Assembly (NCBI GenBank): GCA_033675265.1
Contig: JAUJYZ010000158.1
Coordinates: 1 to 64,000, forward strand
Source: Actinostola sp. cb2023
Lineage: Eukaryota > Cnidaria > Anthozoa > Actiniaria > Actinostolidae
Length of the DNA: 64,000 bases
Direction: 5' to 3'
Position numbers and translations under genes: made by a program. The notes below the pieces were generated by a model that saw nothing but the letters and a program-made list of their open reading frames with translations, had not been told where the DNA came from and ran no database searches. This document shows positions 44,521-58,445 of the stretch, piece after piece. How positions within the stretch are numbered: position 1 is the first letter of the stretch; each line of letters opens with the position of its first letter.

Positions 44521-44905
44521 CCCGGGGGGGGGGGCACTAAGGGTATTTTTGGGTAGGGGTGTGCCGCGGACACCTCAAAACCCTGACCCTATCCCAGACC
44601 TAAAATTTTGATTTTCCATACCCTATCCCAGACTAAAGCTTTAAAATGTACACCCTATCCCAGACTAAAGCTTAAAAATGTATACCCTATCCAGATTGAA
44701 AGCGTGCTAAAGGGATATGTAAATTGATAGCGACTGATAGTGGCGTTATTGCGGAAACCATACCCTATACCAGACCAAAACGTACCCGATCCCAGCCTAA
44801 AAAGGCAAAAAACGATACCCTACCCCAGACCTGGGAGCTCAAAAACCATACCCTATCCCGTGGCACATACCCGTATAGCGTATATAGGGGAGTACCCCCC
44901 CCGGG
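44521..44905. mobile_element. hAT-like G-run MITE nested in the Harbinger-like element (385 bp)
   Basis: Begins CCCGGGGGGGGGGCACT and ends AGTACCCCCCCCGGG, with an 8-bp duplication ACCCTACC at 44513-44520 and 44906-44913. Same terminus type as 35297-35622. The interior holds repeated ACCCTATCCCAGAC modules. Confidence 0.86.
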
Positions 44906-45368
44906 ACCCTACCACTAGGGTTATCTTTTTCCCTTGTAAACGGTTTTGCCCGAGTTAACTCGCCTACCCGGGACAACTTTTACTGGTTTCCAGGCCTTTT
45001 CAATCGACGAGTACAATTTGGCGGTTGATCAAGACAGTGGCGTCAGAAGCGTTTAGAAAAGCGAAAAGTAGGGCCAATGACACTGAGCTAAAAACAAAAG
45101 GAAAAGTAGCCCGAAAAGATAAAAAGACGTGGAGCGACATTTTTCATAAGACATTTTGTGTATTATACAAGAATATAAGTCGTCGTACGACTTTAAAAGC
45201 CTCGACTTTTTTCATTTCCGCCATTTTGTTTGTTATGACGAAGGACCTGACGAAGCCTTGCGCGGTTACCAAGCAATTGAATTGACTCGAGGAGAAGGGT
45301 AACCCTAGTCTAGAAATTTCGCTTGTAAACCCGGGCTATCTTTGACCCTAGTACTAGGGTAACCCTAG

Positions 45369-45795
45369 CCTGCGAATACAGCCGCTTTTTTACGCTCGCC
45401 ACAGGGGTCTCCCGAAAGAAGCGTCTGCGGAGTGAGGCCCAAATTCCTGTACTGTGACCTCTGAGGTCATGACAGCTCGTGTTGTAAACACTAATTCCAA
45501 ACGGCCTGAGTTTGTTGATTCGGCAATCAAAATTATTGTAGAACATCATTTTATTCATCTGTGCATATGATAAGTCCGATACAATCGCCCGCGGCTCGAC
45601 ATTGTAATATTTTGTTCAGGTCGTTGAGTTTAATTTATGCAAATAATGCGATTACCAGCAAGCTGACCAATCAGCTTCGTGGACCAGAATCGGGTCCAAA
45701 ATGACGTCACAGTACAGGAATTTGGGCCTCACTCCGCAGACGCTTCTTTCGGGAGACCCCTGTGGCGAGCGTAAAAAAGCGGCTGTATTCGCAGG
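45369..45795. mobile_element. Second nested palindrome in the Harbinger-like element (427 bp)
   Basis: CCTGCGAATACAGCCGCTTT and its complement at the right; ~100-bp arms include GAAGCGTCTGCGGAGTGAGG. Flanked by CTAG at 45365-45368 and 45796-45799, a probable 4-bp duplication. Confidence 0.85.
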
Positions 45796-46287
45796 CTAGG
45801 GTAACCCTAGTGCTAGGGTTACCCTCCCTCCTTGTAAACAGGGCCTTAGAAATAAAATACGTGTATAAAACAAAGCTCTTTTTAAAGCTATTTTAGATTT
45901 ACACTTGATTAAATGTAATTTATTTGCACATGAAATAATATGAAAAACGACGAGAGAAAAAAAAATAGAACATTTTCCCGCCTTTTTTGCTCTTTGGCGC
46001 AACGCGTCGTCGCGTTTGTCGAGGAACCAGCGCTAGAGGCATTCCGGCTTCTGACAGACCAGTCGCACGAATGAAAGTCAAAAGAAAAAGTCAAAAACTT
46101 CAGGTAAAAACTGAGTTAAACCTGCAGTATGGACGTTGTTGAAAGGCTAAGGACGTAAGGTATGAAAAGAGATAATATTTCTAAATTTATTTTTGATAGT
46201 TAAGTCTTATGCTAAAATTTGTCGTTGTTTTATCGAGTAAAGTTCGCAGTAAACTAGCTCACTGTAATTTGTAAAGCCGAATCCGAG

Positions 46288-46435
46288 CATGTTTTCCTTG
46301 TCAAGGAAAACTTGCTCGTCTAGACGACAAAATTAAAGCATCCCCAATTTTTCCTTGTCAAGGAAAACTTGCTCGTGTAGATGACAAAAAAAATTCAATT
46401 TTTCCTTGTCAATGAAAACTTGTTCGTGTGAGATG
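46288..46435. repeat. Three direct repeats with TCCTTGTCAAGGAAAAC palindrome
   Basis: Each ~47-bp unit holds TTTCCTTGTCAAGGAAAAC and CTTGCTCGTGTAGACGACA. Confidence 0.85.
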
Positions 46436-48170
46436 TATCAGTTGGTAGATATTCCTTTGAGAGGGAAGCAAAATGAATCTGTTAGCCGAGGTACTAAGTA
46501 AACTCATGCAGTAAATTGTAGCTATAAATGAGGATTGAGGTATTTGGAATATATAGTTAGGGGGCATTTGAGCATCTATTGCGCGCGTTGGTGGGATTTC
46601 GTCACGACGGCTGCAAAGGAGACTATAGTTCTCCCGCCTTTTCGTAAAGTTTGAATTCTGAAGAAGTTCGCTGTTTTTAATTACCCTGCGAGCAGAGGTT
46701 CCTTTTCGTCTTTCTATGTTCACTGAGTCTTTACTTTAACTTTTGCTGAACGGCTTTCTGTTCAGTTTGACTTTTACCTTGCTGTTCTTGTAGCTTAGAA
46801 TGTTTCTCAGTAAAGTATCTTATTTCAATATAGGATGATATTATTATATAGTATTAGTTATTCGATGTATGTGTACAGTACTGAATACTAAATGAACAGT
46901 AAATTTCTCGTGTAATATATCGCTCTTGTTTCATTGAGTTCCAACTAATCCAACTGAACGGCAGCATAACATTTACTCACATGGATTGATTTGATGCCAA
47001 TAAGAATTGAACTGGACTTTCCAAAGCACTATCAAAAGATGTCTCAAAAGTACAGTATATAGTACTTACAGTCTATAGGTATTTGATCGTGAATCCACTA
47101 ACAGTCAGTGGGGAATGGTTGTTGCCAGACTGAAATGAGAAGGAACTCAGTTGCGGTGGAAGGATTAATGGACAAGCCTGGGATTTATCTGCTCTGCGGC
47201 TTGTATTAATTTGAGAGATGGAAAATTATTCAGCACAAAAATTGTAATCAACTCAAGAAAGTCCTTTTGGAGTGGAGTGTGATAGTATATTTCCCTTCCC
47301 TACCCCACTGGGGTTCAGGTGTGACTGCCTCCTTCCTGCCGCCGGGATTATTTGTATGATTTAAATTTAAGACCATGTAATGATTGTAGATTGAGTTCTA
47401 ATGTTATATGCATGAAGAAACAAGTCAATGGAAGAATATATTCGAACGATCAAAAACTGACGTTTATGTTAAAGCAGTAGATTTGTAGCAGAGTTTGTGC
47501 TGATCTTGCACTTCAGCTATAGCTGGTGTAAAATAATAGTTCAAGCAAACTTAGGGCAGTATTGAATAATGGAAAGTTCTATCAGCTAAGTTTAAGTACT
47601 ACAAGTACATAATTCACTTACTAATTGATGTGAAACAAGCTCAAACTCTCATCGCTTCGCTCTCTTCTCTCTCGATCTGGCCGCCATATTATTTTCGTCC
47701 CCAGTGCCGACTTCGCGTGAGCTCTATAATTTGCCCTTTCCTACTCCCCCAAAATACCACAATAGACCGCAGTCGTAAGAATATGAAATTCATGAATCAT
47801 AATGCTTTCTAAAGTCCCAGAGGAGATCTTTAGATAGACTTGAGTCTGATTGGATCGAATATTTCCCAGAGGATTCGGGACCTAGGTATTAGCATGACAA
47901 TGACACTTCGCCGAATGGACTACCTCAAGTAGACATAATATTATATGTGTGTCTAGATAGAGCAACGGTCTAATAGAGGATATCCAAAAGTTTATGGCTT
48001 AGGGACCGGATATCCCCTCCCTCCCTGGCCTTTTGGTTATGACTTAGTTTTATATAGCACCGGGATAGCGCGGGTGGGGCCGAAATCTTCACCCTCTACG
48101 TAAGCCGATTCGATGTCTCAGCTTCTCAGAATGTCTCGGGAGAATCGTCCCATTTTTTGATTTTCTATTA
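46436..48170. other. Stretch with no feature recognised
   Basis: Only short ORFs on both strands without family resemblance; no tandem repeat and no clear palindrome. Confidence 0.4.
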
Positions 48171-48174
48171 AATT

Positions 48175-48270
48175 TTTCTTTTTCATTGACAGGGGGTGCC
48201 GCGTTACTAATGATTCAGCATAGATCCGAAGGTCGTGGGTTCGACTCTCGTAACGGAAGACTTTCAAATT
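48175..48270 (+). other. Pol III B-box-like motif, possible tRNA/SINE relic
   Basis: GGGTTCGACTC near 48235 fits an internal B box and could form a weak T-arm, followed by a T-run near 48272. No convincing A box, anticodon arm or acceptor stem pairs with it, so a functional tRNA is unlikely. Confidence 0.2.
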
Positions 48271-48353
48271 TCTTTTTTTTTTTTCGTTTTGCATTTTAGT
48301 GCTTGAAAGTCGGGTTTATAAATATATTGTGACTTTATTCTAAAAAGAAAACA

Positions 48354-48612
48354 TTACTTTTTAAATCTTAGCCTCCAGCAACATTGTACTGGGATTCCTG
48401 TGTCGAAAATAGCGAAATACACAGGGAAAAAAACACTCCAAAAGCCATTTTTCGCCACAGAAGCCCTCAGCACAGCATCATTAAGCGTGACTGGCGTGGT
48501 AGGAGGCCGTTCTTCTGAAAGAATCCAGGGGTGAGATGTGATTTCACGATGACGAATCGCCAAAGCTGCTTGCAGAGATTGCGACTCTGGTCTATCTGTG
48601 GTGGATTCCAGG
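48354..48612 (-). other. ORF fragment, possibly a decayed exon
   Basis: The minus-strand frame reads ESQSLQAALAIRHREITSHP, then WILSEERPPTTP and further to a stop. Its complexity is higher than the surrounding non-coding DNA, and a possible acceptor (TTAGTAG) lies just upstream. The HPWI string recalls the end of protein-kinase domains, but nothing else of a kinase is visible. Treat as an unassigned fragment. Confidence 0.2.
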
Positions 48613-48939
48613 ACCTACTAAGGCAGTTTTGGCGACTTTCGACATGTAAAGAATGCAACCGGTGCTATAGTTTGCCTGTAGGTCAGGGTGGCAAAAAACT
48701 TTTTTTTAAAATACATCAAAGGGGAAATGCTGCCTGTCGCGCACGTGTAGTTCCGTGATTTCTGGGTTAACGCTAATCGGCCTTCGTAAATCTAACCAGC
48801 ACGGCCTCACAAAGATCTTTTAAAAGTGATTTTTATTCATGAATCGTGACTACATTAGTGACACGTATAAAGATCGTACTTTTATGTAGTGTGCCACACT
48901 AGTCTGAATTCTGATCATACGATTACATGTGTGTAATAA

Positions 48940-51900
48940 ATACTGAAGTGAAATGAATGATGGATGATCGAATGATGATGATCAGGATTAATATTCAGTT
49001 GAAAATGCGTGACATATGATGAGTGTATAGTGCTAATAGAAAAAAAATGGATACATGATACATGGTGGATGTTGTTGATGAAAAGTGGATGTAAATGAAG
49101 ATAGATGGCACAAATATGATTAATGATGCTGATGATATACATGGTGCATGGTGTTGGTTGAACTGAGTGGATGATAAATGAGGATAGATGGTACTAATAT
49201 GATTATGATGTTGATGAAACTTTGATGATATACATGGCGGATGATGTTGATGAAAATGGATGATAAATGAGGATAGATGGCGCACTGAATATGATGGCAC
49301 TAATATCATTAATGATACTGATGAAACTTTGATGATATACATGGTGGATGATAAATGGATGATAAATGAGGATAGGTGGCACTAATATGATTAATGATGC
49401 TGATGAAACATTGATGATATACATAGTGGATGATGTTGATGAAAAATGGATGGTAAATGAGGATAGATGGCACTAGTATGATGATATACATGGTGGATGA
49501 TGTTGATGAAAAGTGGATGGTAAATGAGGATTGATGGTGCTAGTATGATTAATGATGCTGATGATATACATGGTGGATGATGTTAATGAAAAGTGGATGG
49601 TAAATGAGGATAGATGATGCTAGTATGATTAATGATGCTGATGAAACATTGATGATATACATGGTGGATGATGTTAATGAAAAGTGGATGGTAAATGAGG
49701 ATAGATGATGCTAGTGTATGATTAATGATGCTGATGAAACATTGATGATATACATGGTGGATGATGTTGATGAAAAGTGGATGATAAATGGGATAGATGG
49801 TGATAGTATGATTAATGATGCTGATGATATACATGGTGGATGATGTTGATGAGAAATGGATGATCAATGAGGATAGATGATGCTAGTATGATTAATGATG
49901 CTGATGATATACATAGTGGATGATGTTGATGAGAAATGGATGATAAATGAGGATAGATGATGCTAGTATGATTAATGATGCTGATGAAACATTGATGATA
50001 TACATGGTGGATGATTTTGATGAGAAATGGATGATAAATGAGGATAGATGGTGCTAGTATGATTAATGATGCTGATGAAACATTGATGATATACATGGTG
50101 GATGATGTTGATGAGAAATGGATGATAAATGAGGATAGATGATGCTAGTATGATTAATGATGCTGATGAAACATTGATGATATACATGGTGGATGATGTT
50201 AATGAAAAGTGGATGGTAAATGAGGATAGATGATGCTAGTGTATGATTAATGATGCTGATGAAACATTGATGATATACATGGTGGATGATGTTGATGAAA
50301 AGTGGTGGTTGGTAAATGAGGATAGATGATGCTAGTATGATTAATGATGCTGATGATATACATGGTGGATGATGTTGATGAAAAGTGGATGGTAAATGAG
50401 GATAGATGATGCTAGTATGATTAATGATGCTTATGATATACATGGTGGATGATGTTAATGAAAAGTGGATGGTAAATGAGGATAGATGATGCTAGTATGA
50501 TTAATGATGCTGATGATATACATGGTGGATGATGTTGATGAGAAATGGATGATAAATGAGGATAGATGGCACTAGTATGATTAATGATGCTGATGAAACA
50601 TTGATGATATACATGGTGGATGATGTTGATGAAAAATGGATGGTAAATGAGGATAGATGGCACTAGTATGATTAATTATGCTGATGATATACATGGTGGA
50701 TGATGTTGATGAAAAGTGGATGATAAATGGGATAGATGGTGATAGTATGATTAATGATGATGCTGATGATATACATGGTGGATGATGTTGATGAGAAATG
50801 GATGATCAATGAGGATAGATGATGCTAGTATGATTAATGATGCTGATGAAACATTGATGATATACATAGTGGATGATGTTGATGAGAAATGGATGATAAA
50901 TGAGGATAGATGATGCTAGTATGATTAATGATGCTGATGAAACATTGATGATATACATGGTGGATGATTTTGATGAGAAATGGATGATAAATGAGGATAG
51001 ATGGTGCTAGTATGATTAATGATGCTGATGAAACATTGATGATATACATGGTGGATGATGTTGATGAGAAATGGATGATAAATGAGGATAGATGATGCTA
51101 GTATGATTAATGATGCTGATGAAACATTGATGATATACATGGTGGATGATGTTAATGAAAAGTGGATGGTAAATGACGATAGATGATGCTAGTATGATTA
51201 ATGATGCTGATGAAACATTGATGATATACATGGTGGATGATGTTAATGAAAAGTGGATGGTAAATGAGGATAGATGATGCTAGTGTATGATTAATGATGC
51301 TGATGAAACATTGATGATATACATGGTGGATGATGTTGATGAAAAGTGGATGATAGATGGTGATAGTATGATTAATGATGCTGATGATATACATGGTGGA
51401 TGATGTTGATGAGAAATGGATGATCAATGAGGATAGATGATGCTAGTATGATTAATGATGCTGATGAAACATTGATGATATACATAGTGGATGATGTTGA
51501 TGAAAAATGGATGATAAATGAGGATAGATGATGCTAGTATGATTAATGATGCTGATGAAACATTGATGATATACATGGTGGATGATGTTAATGAAAAGTG
51601 GATGGTAAATGACGATAGATGATGCTAGTATGATTAATGATGCTGATGAAACATTGATGATATACATGGTGGATGATGTTAATGAAAAGTGGATGGTAAA
51701 TGAGGATAGATGATGCTAGTGTATGATTAATGATGCTGATGAAACATTGATGATATACATGGTGGATGATGTTGATGAAAAGTGGATGATAGATGGTGAT
51801 AGTATGATTAATGATGCTGATGATATACATGGTGGATGATGTTGATGAGAAATGGATGATCAATGAGGATAGATGATGCTAGTATGATTAATGATGCTGA

Positions 51901-54500
51901 TGAAACATTGATGATATACATAGTGGATGATGTTGATGAGAAATGGATGATAAATGATGAGGATAGATGATGCTAGTATGATTAATGATGCTGATGAAAC
52001 ATTGATGATATACATGGTGGATGATGTTGATGAGAAATGGATGATAAATGAGGATAGATGATGCTAGTATGATTAATGATGCTGATGAAACATTGATGAT
52101 ATACATGGTGGATGATGTTAATGAAAAGTGGATGGTAAATGAGGATAGATGATGCTAGTATGATTAATGATGCTGATGAAACATTGATGATATACATGGT
52201 GGATGATGTTAATGAAAAGTGGATGGTAAATGAGGATAGATGATGCTAGTGTATGATTAATGATGCTGATGAAACATTGATGATATACATGGTGGATGAT
52301 GTTGATGAAAAGTGGTTGGTAAATGAGGATAGATGATGCTAGTATGATTAATGATGCTGATGATATACATGGTGGATGATGTTAATGAAAAGTGGATGGT
52401 AAATGAGGATAGATGATGCTAGTATGATTAATGATGCTGATGATATACATGGTGGATGATGTTGATGAAAAGTGGATGGTAAATGAGGATAGATGGTGCT
52501 AGTATGATTAATGATGCTGATGAAACATTGATGATATACATGGTGGATGATGTTGATGAAAAGTGGATGGTAAATGAGGATAGATGATGCTAGTATGATT
52601 AATGATGCTGATGATATACATGGTGGATGATGTTATTGAAAAATGGATGGTAAATGAGGATAGATGATGCTAGTATGATTAATGATGCTGATGATATACA
52701 TGGTGGATGATGTTGATGAAAAGTGGATGATAAATGAAGATAAATGATGCTAGTATGATTAATGATGATGCTGATGAAACATTGATGATATACATGGTGG
52801 ATGATGTTGATGAAAAGTGGATGGTAAATGAGGATAGATGATGTTAGTATGATAATAATGATGCTGATGAAACATTGATGATATACATGGTGGATGATGT
52901 TGATGAAAAGTGGATGGTAAATGAGGATAGATGATGCTAGTATGATTAATGATGCTGATGATATACATGGTGGATGATGTTAATGAAAAGTGGATGGTAA
53001 ATGAGGATAGATGATGCTAGTATGATTAATGATGCTGATGATATACATGGTGGATGATTTTGATGAGAAATGGATGATAAATGAGGATAGATGGTGCTAG
53101 TATGATTAATGATGCTGATGAAACATTGATGATATACATGGTGGATGATGTTGATGAGAAATGGATGATAAATGAGGATAGATGATGCTAGTATGATTAA
53201 TGATGCTGATGAAACATTGATGATATACATGGTGGATGATGTTGATAAGAAATGGATGATAAATGAGGATAGATGATGCTAGTATGATTAATGATGCTGA
53301 TGAAACATTGATGATATACATGGTGGATGATGATGATGCTGATGATATACATGGTGGATGATGTTGATGAAAAGTGGATGGTAAATGAGGATAGATGGCG
53401 CTAGTATGATTAATGATGCTGATGATATACATGGTGGATGATGTTGATGAAAAGTGGATGGTAAATGAGGATAGATGGTGCTAGTATGATTAATGATGCT
53501 GATGAAACATTGATGATATACATGGTGGATGATGTTAATGAAAAGTGGATGGTAAATGAGGATAGATGATGCTAGTATGATTAATGATGCTGATGAAACA
53601 TTGATGATATACATGGTGGATGATGTTAATGAAAAGTGGATGGTAAATGAGGATAGATGATGCTAGTGTATGATTAATGATGCTGATGAAACATTGATGA
53701 TATACATGGTGGATGATGTTAATGAAAAGTGGATGGTAAATGAGGATAAATCGATTGTGCTAGTATGCGTAAGGATGATAATGAACTTTTGATGATATAC
53801 ATGGTGAATGATGATGATGAAATGTGGATGGCAAACGGAGGATAGATGGCGCTAATATGATTATTGATGATAATGAAGCGATGATGATATACATACTGAT
53901 AGTGGATGATGTTGATGAGAAATGGATGGTAAATGAGAATAAATCGATGGTGCTAGTATGATTAATGATGTTGATGATATATATGGTGGATGATGTTGAT
54001 GAAAAGTGGATGGTAAATGAGGATAGATGGCGCTAATATGATTAATGATGATAATGAAGCGATGACGATATGCATACTGATAGTGGATGATGTTGATGAG
54101 AAAATGATGGTAAATGAGGATAAATCGATGGTGCTAATATGAGTAAGGATGATATTGATGATATACATCGGTGAATGATGGTGACGAAACGTGGATGATA
54201 ATCGGAGGATAGATGATGCTAGTATGAGTAATGATGCTGATGAACCTTTGAAGATATGCATGGATGATGTTGATGAAAAATGGATGATAAATGATAGATG
54301 GTGCTAGTATGATTAATGATGCTGATGAACCTTTGATGATATACATGGTGAATGATGTGGATGCAAATTGGATGATAAATGAAGATAGTCATGGTGCTAG
54401 TATGATTACTGATGGTAATGAATCTTTGAAGATATACATGGATGATGTTGATGAAAAATGGATGATAAATGAGGATAGATAGCGCTAGTATGGATGATGA
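48940..54500. repeat. 91-bp minisatellite, ~5.5 kb, with higher-order repeats
   Basis: The full unit (91 bp) runs GATGCTAGTATGATTAATGA, then AAACATTGATGATATACATG, then GTGGATGATGTTGATGAGAA and TGGATGATAAATGAGGATA. A ~76-bp variant lacks the AAACATTGATGAT block. Units near both edges are more diverged. Because 91 is not divisible by three, the frame shifts each unit, giving many ~71-codon minus-strand ORFs that are artefacts. Confidence 0.97.
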
Positions 54501-54699
54501 TGGTAAATTGATGAACGAGGACCATACATGTGTTTGATCATGGATGGCAGTTAATGGCATGGGTGATCGGTGGAAAGTGGATGTCGTTTGATGATGGAAG
54601 ATTCCACGAAATCATTAATGTTGTGTAATGGACGATGGCTGGTGATCAATGCTATATGGATATTAAATGAGTAATGATGGATTATTTGAGTTGAGTATG

Positions 54700-55560
54700 A
54701 CACATGTTTGTGAAACCTGCCAGACAAATAAGTGATGATGATGATATTGATGAGGTTGACTAAGTTTATCAAATGATAATTTTATTATGGTTAATGATAT
54801 GATATATGTTACAATTGCGTTCAGCATGATAATGATAATAACGATGATGATGATAATGCTGCTGTCGTGGTTGTTGTTGTTGCTGCTGGTGAAACTGACG
54901 CGATATGATAGTTTTATGGCCAGATGGTAATGTTGGATGATGCGATTGCCATGGAGGTGACTTTGAATTGGTGACAATTCTTGTGATAATTATACAGATG
55001 ATGATGATGATGATGTTGGTGAAACTGACGATGACCATATGATAGTTTTATGACCAGATGGTAATGTTGGATGATGCAATTGCCATAGTGATGACGTTGA
55101 ATTGTGACAATAGTTGTGATGATTATGCAGATGATGATGATGATGATGATGTTGGTGAAACTGACGATGACCATATGATAGTTTTATGACCAGATGGTAA
55201 TGTTGGATGATGCAATTGCCATAGTGGTGACGTTGAATTGTGACAATAGTTGTGATGATTATACAGATGATGATGATGATGATGATGATGTTGGTGAAAC
55301 TGACGATGACCATGTGATAGTTTTATGACCAGATAGTAATGTTGGATAATGCGATTGCCATGGAGGTGACTTTGAATTGTGACAATAGTTGTGATGATTA
55401 TGCAGATGATGATGATGATGATGATGATGTTGGTGAAACTGCCGATGACCATATGATAGTTTTATGACCAGATGGTAATGTTGGATGATGCGATTGCCAT
55501 AGTGGTGACGTTGAATTGTGACAATAGATGATGATGATGTGATGTTGGTGTGATGATGAT
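54700..55560. repeat. ~136-139-bp GAT-containing minisatellite
   Basis: Units share GGTGAAACTGACGATGACCA, GATAGTTTTATGACCAGATG and TGACAATAGTTGTGATGATT. Length differs by the number of GAT triplets. Confidence 0.93.
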
Positions 55561-55593
55561 ATGACCAGATAGTAATGTTGGATGATGATGATG

Positions 55594-55657
<64 letters not shown>

Positions 55658-56640
55658 AGTGTGTGTGACGATGTTGCATGGTACTTATGATAAAGATGAA
55701 TATATAGTGACAATAATTTGAGATGATGGTAGCCGTGGTGAAGGTCGTAATGTTGATAATGATTGTGATGGTGACGATGACCATTGTATTGATGGTGCTG
55801 ATAATAGACACGCGATGATTGTGCTGATAATAGTGATGATGATAATGATTGTGATGGTGACGATGACCATTGTATTGATGGTGCTGATAATAGACACGCG
55901 ATGATTGTGCTGATAATAGTGATAATGATTGTGATGGTGACGATGACCATTGTATTGATGGTGCTGATAATAGACACGCGATGATTGTGCTGATAATAGT
56001 GATGATGATAATGACGATGGTATAATGAGGATGATAATGATGCTAATGATCTGATGATGGTAACAATAATCATGGTGATAATTAAAATGAATATTTTTGT
56101 GTTGATGATAGTGATGATGATGATAATAATAGCGATGGTAATGATGATGATGATGATGATGGTAATGACGATTATAAAACCGTCGATTATATGACGGTTG
56201 TGGTTGTATTGCCAACCTAAATATTTATGATGAGCGTGTTGGTGATAGTGAAGATGATGCCGATGATGATGGCGTTGGTAATGAGTATGCTAATGATGAT
56301 GATTATTATAATAAAACGATGATGATGAAATGACGGTTGTGATTGTGATGTCAACCTAAATATTTGATGATGAACGTGTTGATGATGCTGCTGCTGATGA
56401 TGATGATAAGACGGTAATGATGAAATGACGGTTGTGATTGTGATGTCAACCTAAATATTTGATGATGAACGTGTTGATGATGCTGCTGCTGCTGATGATG
56501 ATCAGACGGTAATGATGAAAATGACGGTTGTGATTGTGATGTCAACCTAAATATTTGATGATGAACGTGTTGATGATGCTGCTGATGATGATAAGACGGT
56601 AATGATGAAAATGACGGTTGTGATTGTGAAGTCAACCTAA
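55560..56640. repeat. Mixed GAT minisatellites
   Basis: A (GAT)n run at 55587-55657; three ~80-120-bp units with GATGGTGCTGATAATAGACA at 55790-56010; four ~93-bp units with TGATGTCAACCTAAATATTT at 56330-56640. Confidence 0.9.
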
Positions 56641-56689
56641 ATATTTATGATGAACTTGTTGATGATAGTGATGATGATGGTTCATGATA

Positions 56690-57685
56690 GTAATGACGAT
56701 GCTAATGATGATGATGATGATAATGACGGGTGGCGATGAAAATGAAGGTTGTGGTTGTACTTCAACCTAAATATTTACGATGAGCGTGTTAATGATAGTG
56801 ATTATGGTGATATTAATGATAATGATTGTGTATGAGGATGATGATGATAATGACGGGTGGCGATGAAAATGACGATGTGCGTGTTGATGATGGTAATGAT
56901 GATAGTATTAATGATGGTAATGATGATGATGACGGATGGCGATGAAGATTGTGATTGTACTTCAACCTACATATTTACGACATGAGCGTGTTGATGATGG
57001 TCGGTGATGGTGATGGCAATGAGGATGGTGATGAAAATGACGATGAAAATGACGACGAGCGTGTTGATGATATTGATGGTAATGATGATGATGATAATGA
57101 CGGGTGACGATGAAAATGACGATGTGCGTGTTGATGATGGTAATGATGATAGTATTAATGATGGTAATGATGATGATGATAATGACGGATGGCGATGAAG
57201 ATTGTGATTGTACTTCAACCTACATATTTACGACATGAGCGTGTTGATGATGGTCGGTGATGGTGATGGCAATGAGGATGGTGATAAAAATGACGATGAA
57301 AATGACGACGAGCGTGTTGATGATATTGATGGTAATGATGATGATGATAATGACGGGTGACGATGAAAATGACGATGTGCGTGTTGATGATGGTAATGAT
57401 GATAGTATTAATGATGGTAATGATGATGATGATAATGACGGATGGCGATGAAGATTGTGATTGTACTTCAACCTACATATTTACGACATGAGCGTGTTGA
57501 TGATGGTCGCCTTGGTCGGTGATGGTGATGGCAATGAGGATGGTGATGGAAATGACGATGAAAATGACGACGAGCGTGTTGATGATATTGATGGTAATGA
57601 TGATGATGATAATATGACGGGTGGCGATGAAAATGACGATGTGCGTGTTGATGACATTTACGATGATCGTGTTGGTGCCGGATAG

Positions 57686-57719
<34 letters not shown>

Positions 57720-57740
57720 GATGATGATAAATCTCACAGT
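56690..57740. repeat. 253-bp tandem repeat and GAT tail
   Basis: 56967-57218 and 57220-57471 are essentially identical, with a third, diverged unit after. Markers: ACTTCAACCTACATATTTAC and GACGACGAGCGTGTTGATGA. The array ends in a (GAT)n run near 57685-57730. Confidence 0.93.
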
Positions 57741-57779
57741 TGTGATTGTGCTGGCAACCTAAACCTTACCAAATGTACA

Positions 57780-58345
57780 AATGAAAATATGATTTATGAA
57801 ATGAACGATTTGAAAGAATAAATATGCCGGTCTATAAAACATAGAATAAATCAAAGGTATTCAATGTTATAGATCAACTGATTCCAACTATACTATATAT
57901 ACTTCTTCTGTAACGCCGCAAAAGCCCAGCAATGACAGCAAAACAATTTCCGCGTTATCATTATGATTACGTCTCTGTGTAAGCTTGCGCAGTCTTTTCA
58001 AGCGAACCCTCTATGATTCGTGATAAGAGCGGAGAGGAACAGGCATTTAAATATCCACCCTCCATAATTTTTAAGCCATTTTTCTCCCTCCTCCCTGTTT
58101 GTTTGGTTGTTTCTCCCTCCTCCCTCTACATTTTTAGCCATTTCTCCCTCCTCCCTGATCCGTTCCTCTCCGCTCTGATAAATACTGTAGTTTATCCATT
58201 TTGTTTATAACTTGCTCTTGCTCTTTCTTTTCTTCTTGCTTTGTTTCTTTACTTTTAATTTCCTTTGTTTAGATATAGCTGGCAATGGAAAGGAATACTT
58301 TGTTAGACTTTGAAAAAATACTCTACAGTCGCATCGTAACATTTT
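57780..58345. other. Non-repetitive spacer
   Basis: A short pyrimidine-rich segment (TTTCTCCCTCCTCCCT three times, 58080-58160) is bounded by GAGCGGAGAGGAAC and its complement GTTCCTCTCCGCTC (58028-58176), which may be another small inverted-repeat element. No gene seen. Confidence 0.45.
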
Positions 58346-58425
58346 GAAGTAAGTAAGTAAGACTTTATTTAAAGAGGGTAACACGTGACAGTATAGAAGT
58401 AACTGATAAACTTGTGGCCCTAACA
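58346..58425 (-). mobile_element. LINE 3' terminal fragment
   Basis: Reverse strand: GGCCACAAGTTTATCAG, CACGTGTTACCCTCTTTAAA, TAAAGTC and (TTAC)n tail. Same 3' end as 15233-15303. Confidence 0.65.
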
Positions 58426-58445
58426 AATTTAAATCAACATATGAC

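Larger units (their letters stand above)
44353..45845. mobile_element. PIF/Harbinger-like non-autonomous element with TTA TSD (1493 bp)
   Basis: GGCCCTGTTTACAAGGAGGG is matched by its exact complement at the right end; CCCTAGCACTAGGG-type repeats follow inside both ends. The flanks are TTA at 44350-44352 and 45846-45848. A 3-bp TTA duplication and GGCC start fit PIF/Harbinger. The 86-codon ORF at 45025-45285 resembles no transposase. Two other elements are nested inside. Confidence 0.85.

Noticed and set aside
45025..45285. 86-codon Lys-rich ORF as a possible transposase
   Set aside because: Too short and without any DDE-type or DNA-binding motif that I can see; probably chance within the non-autonomous element.
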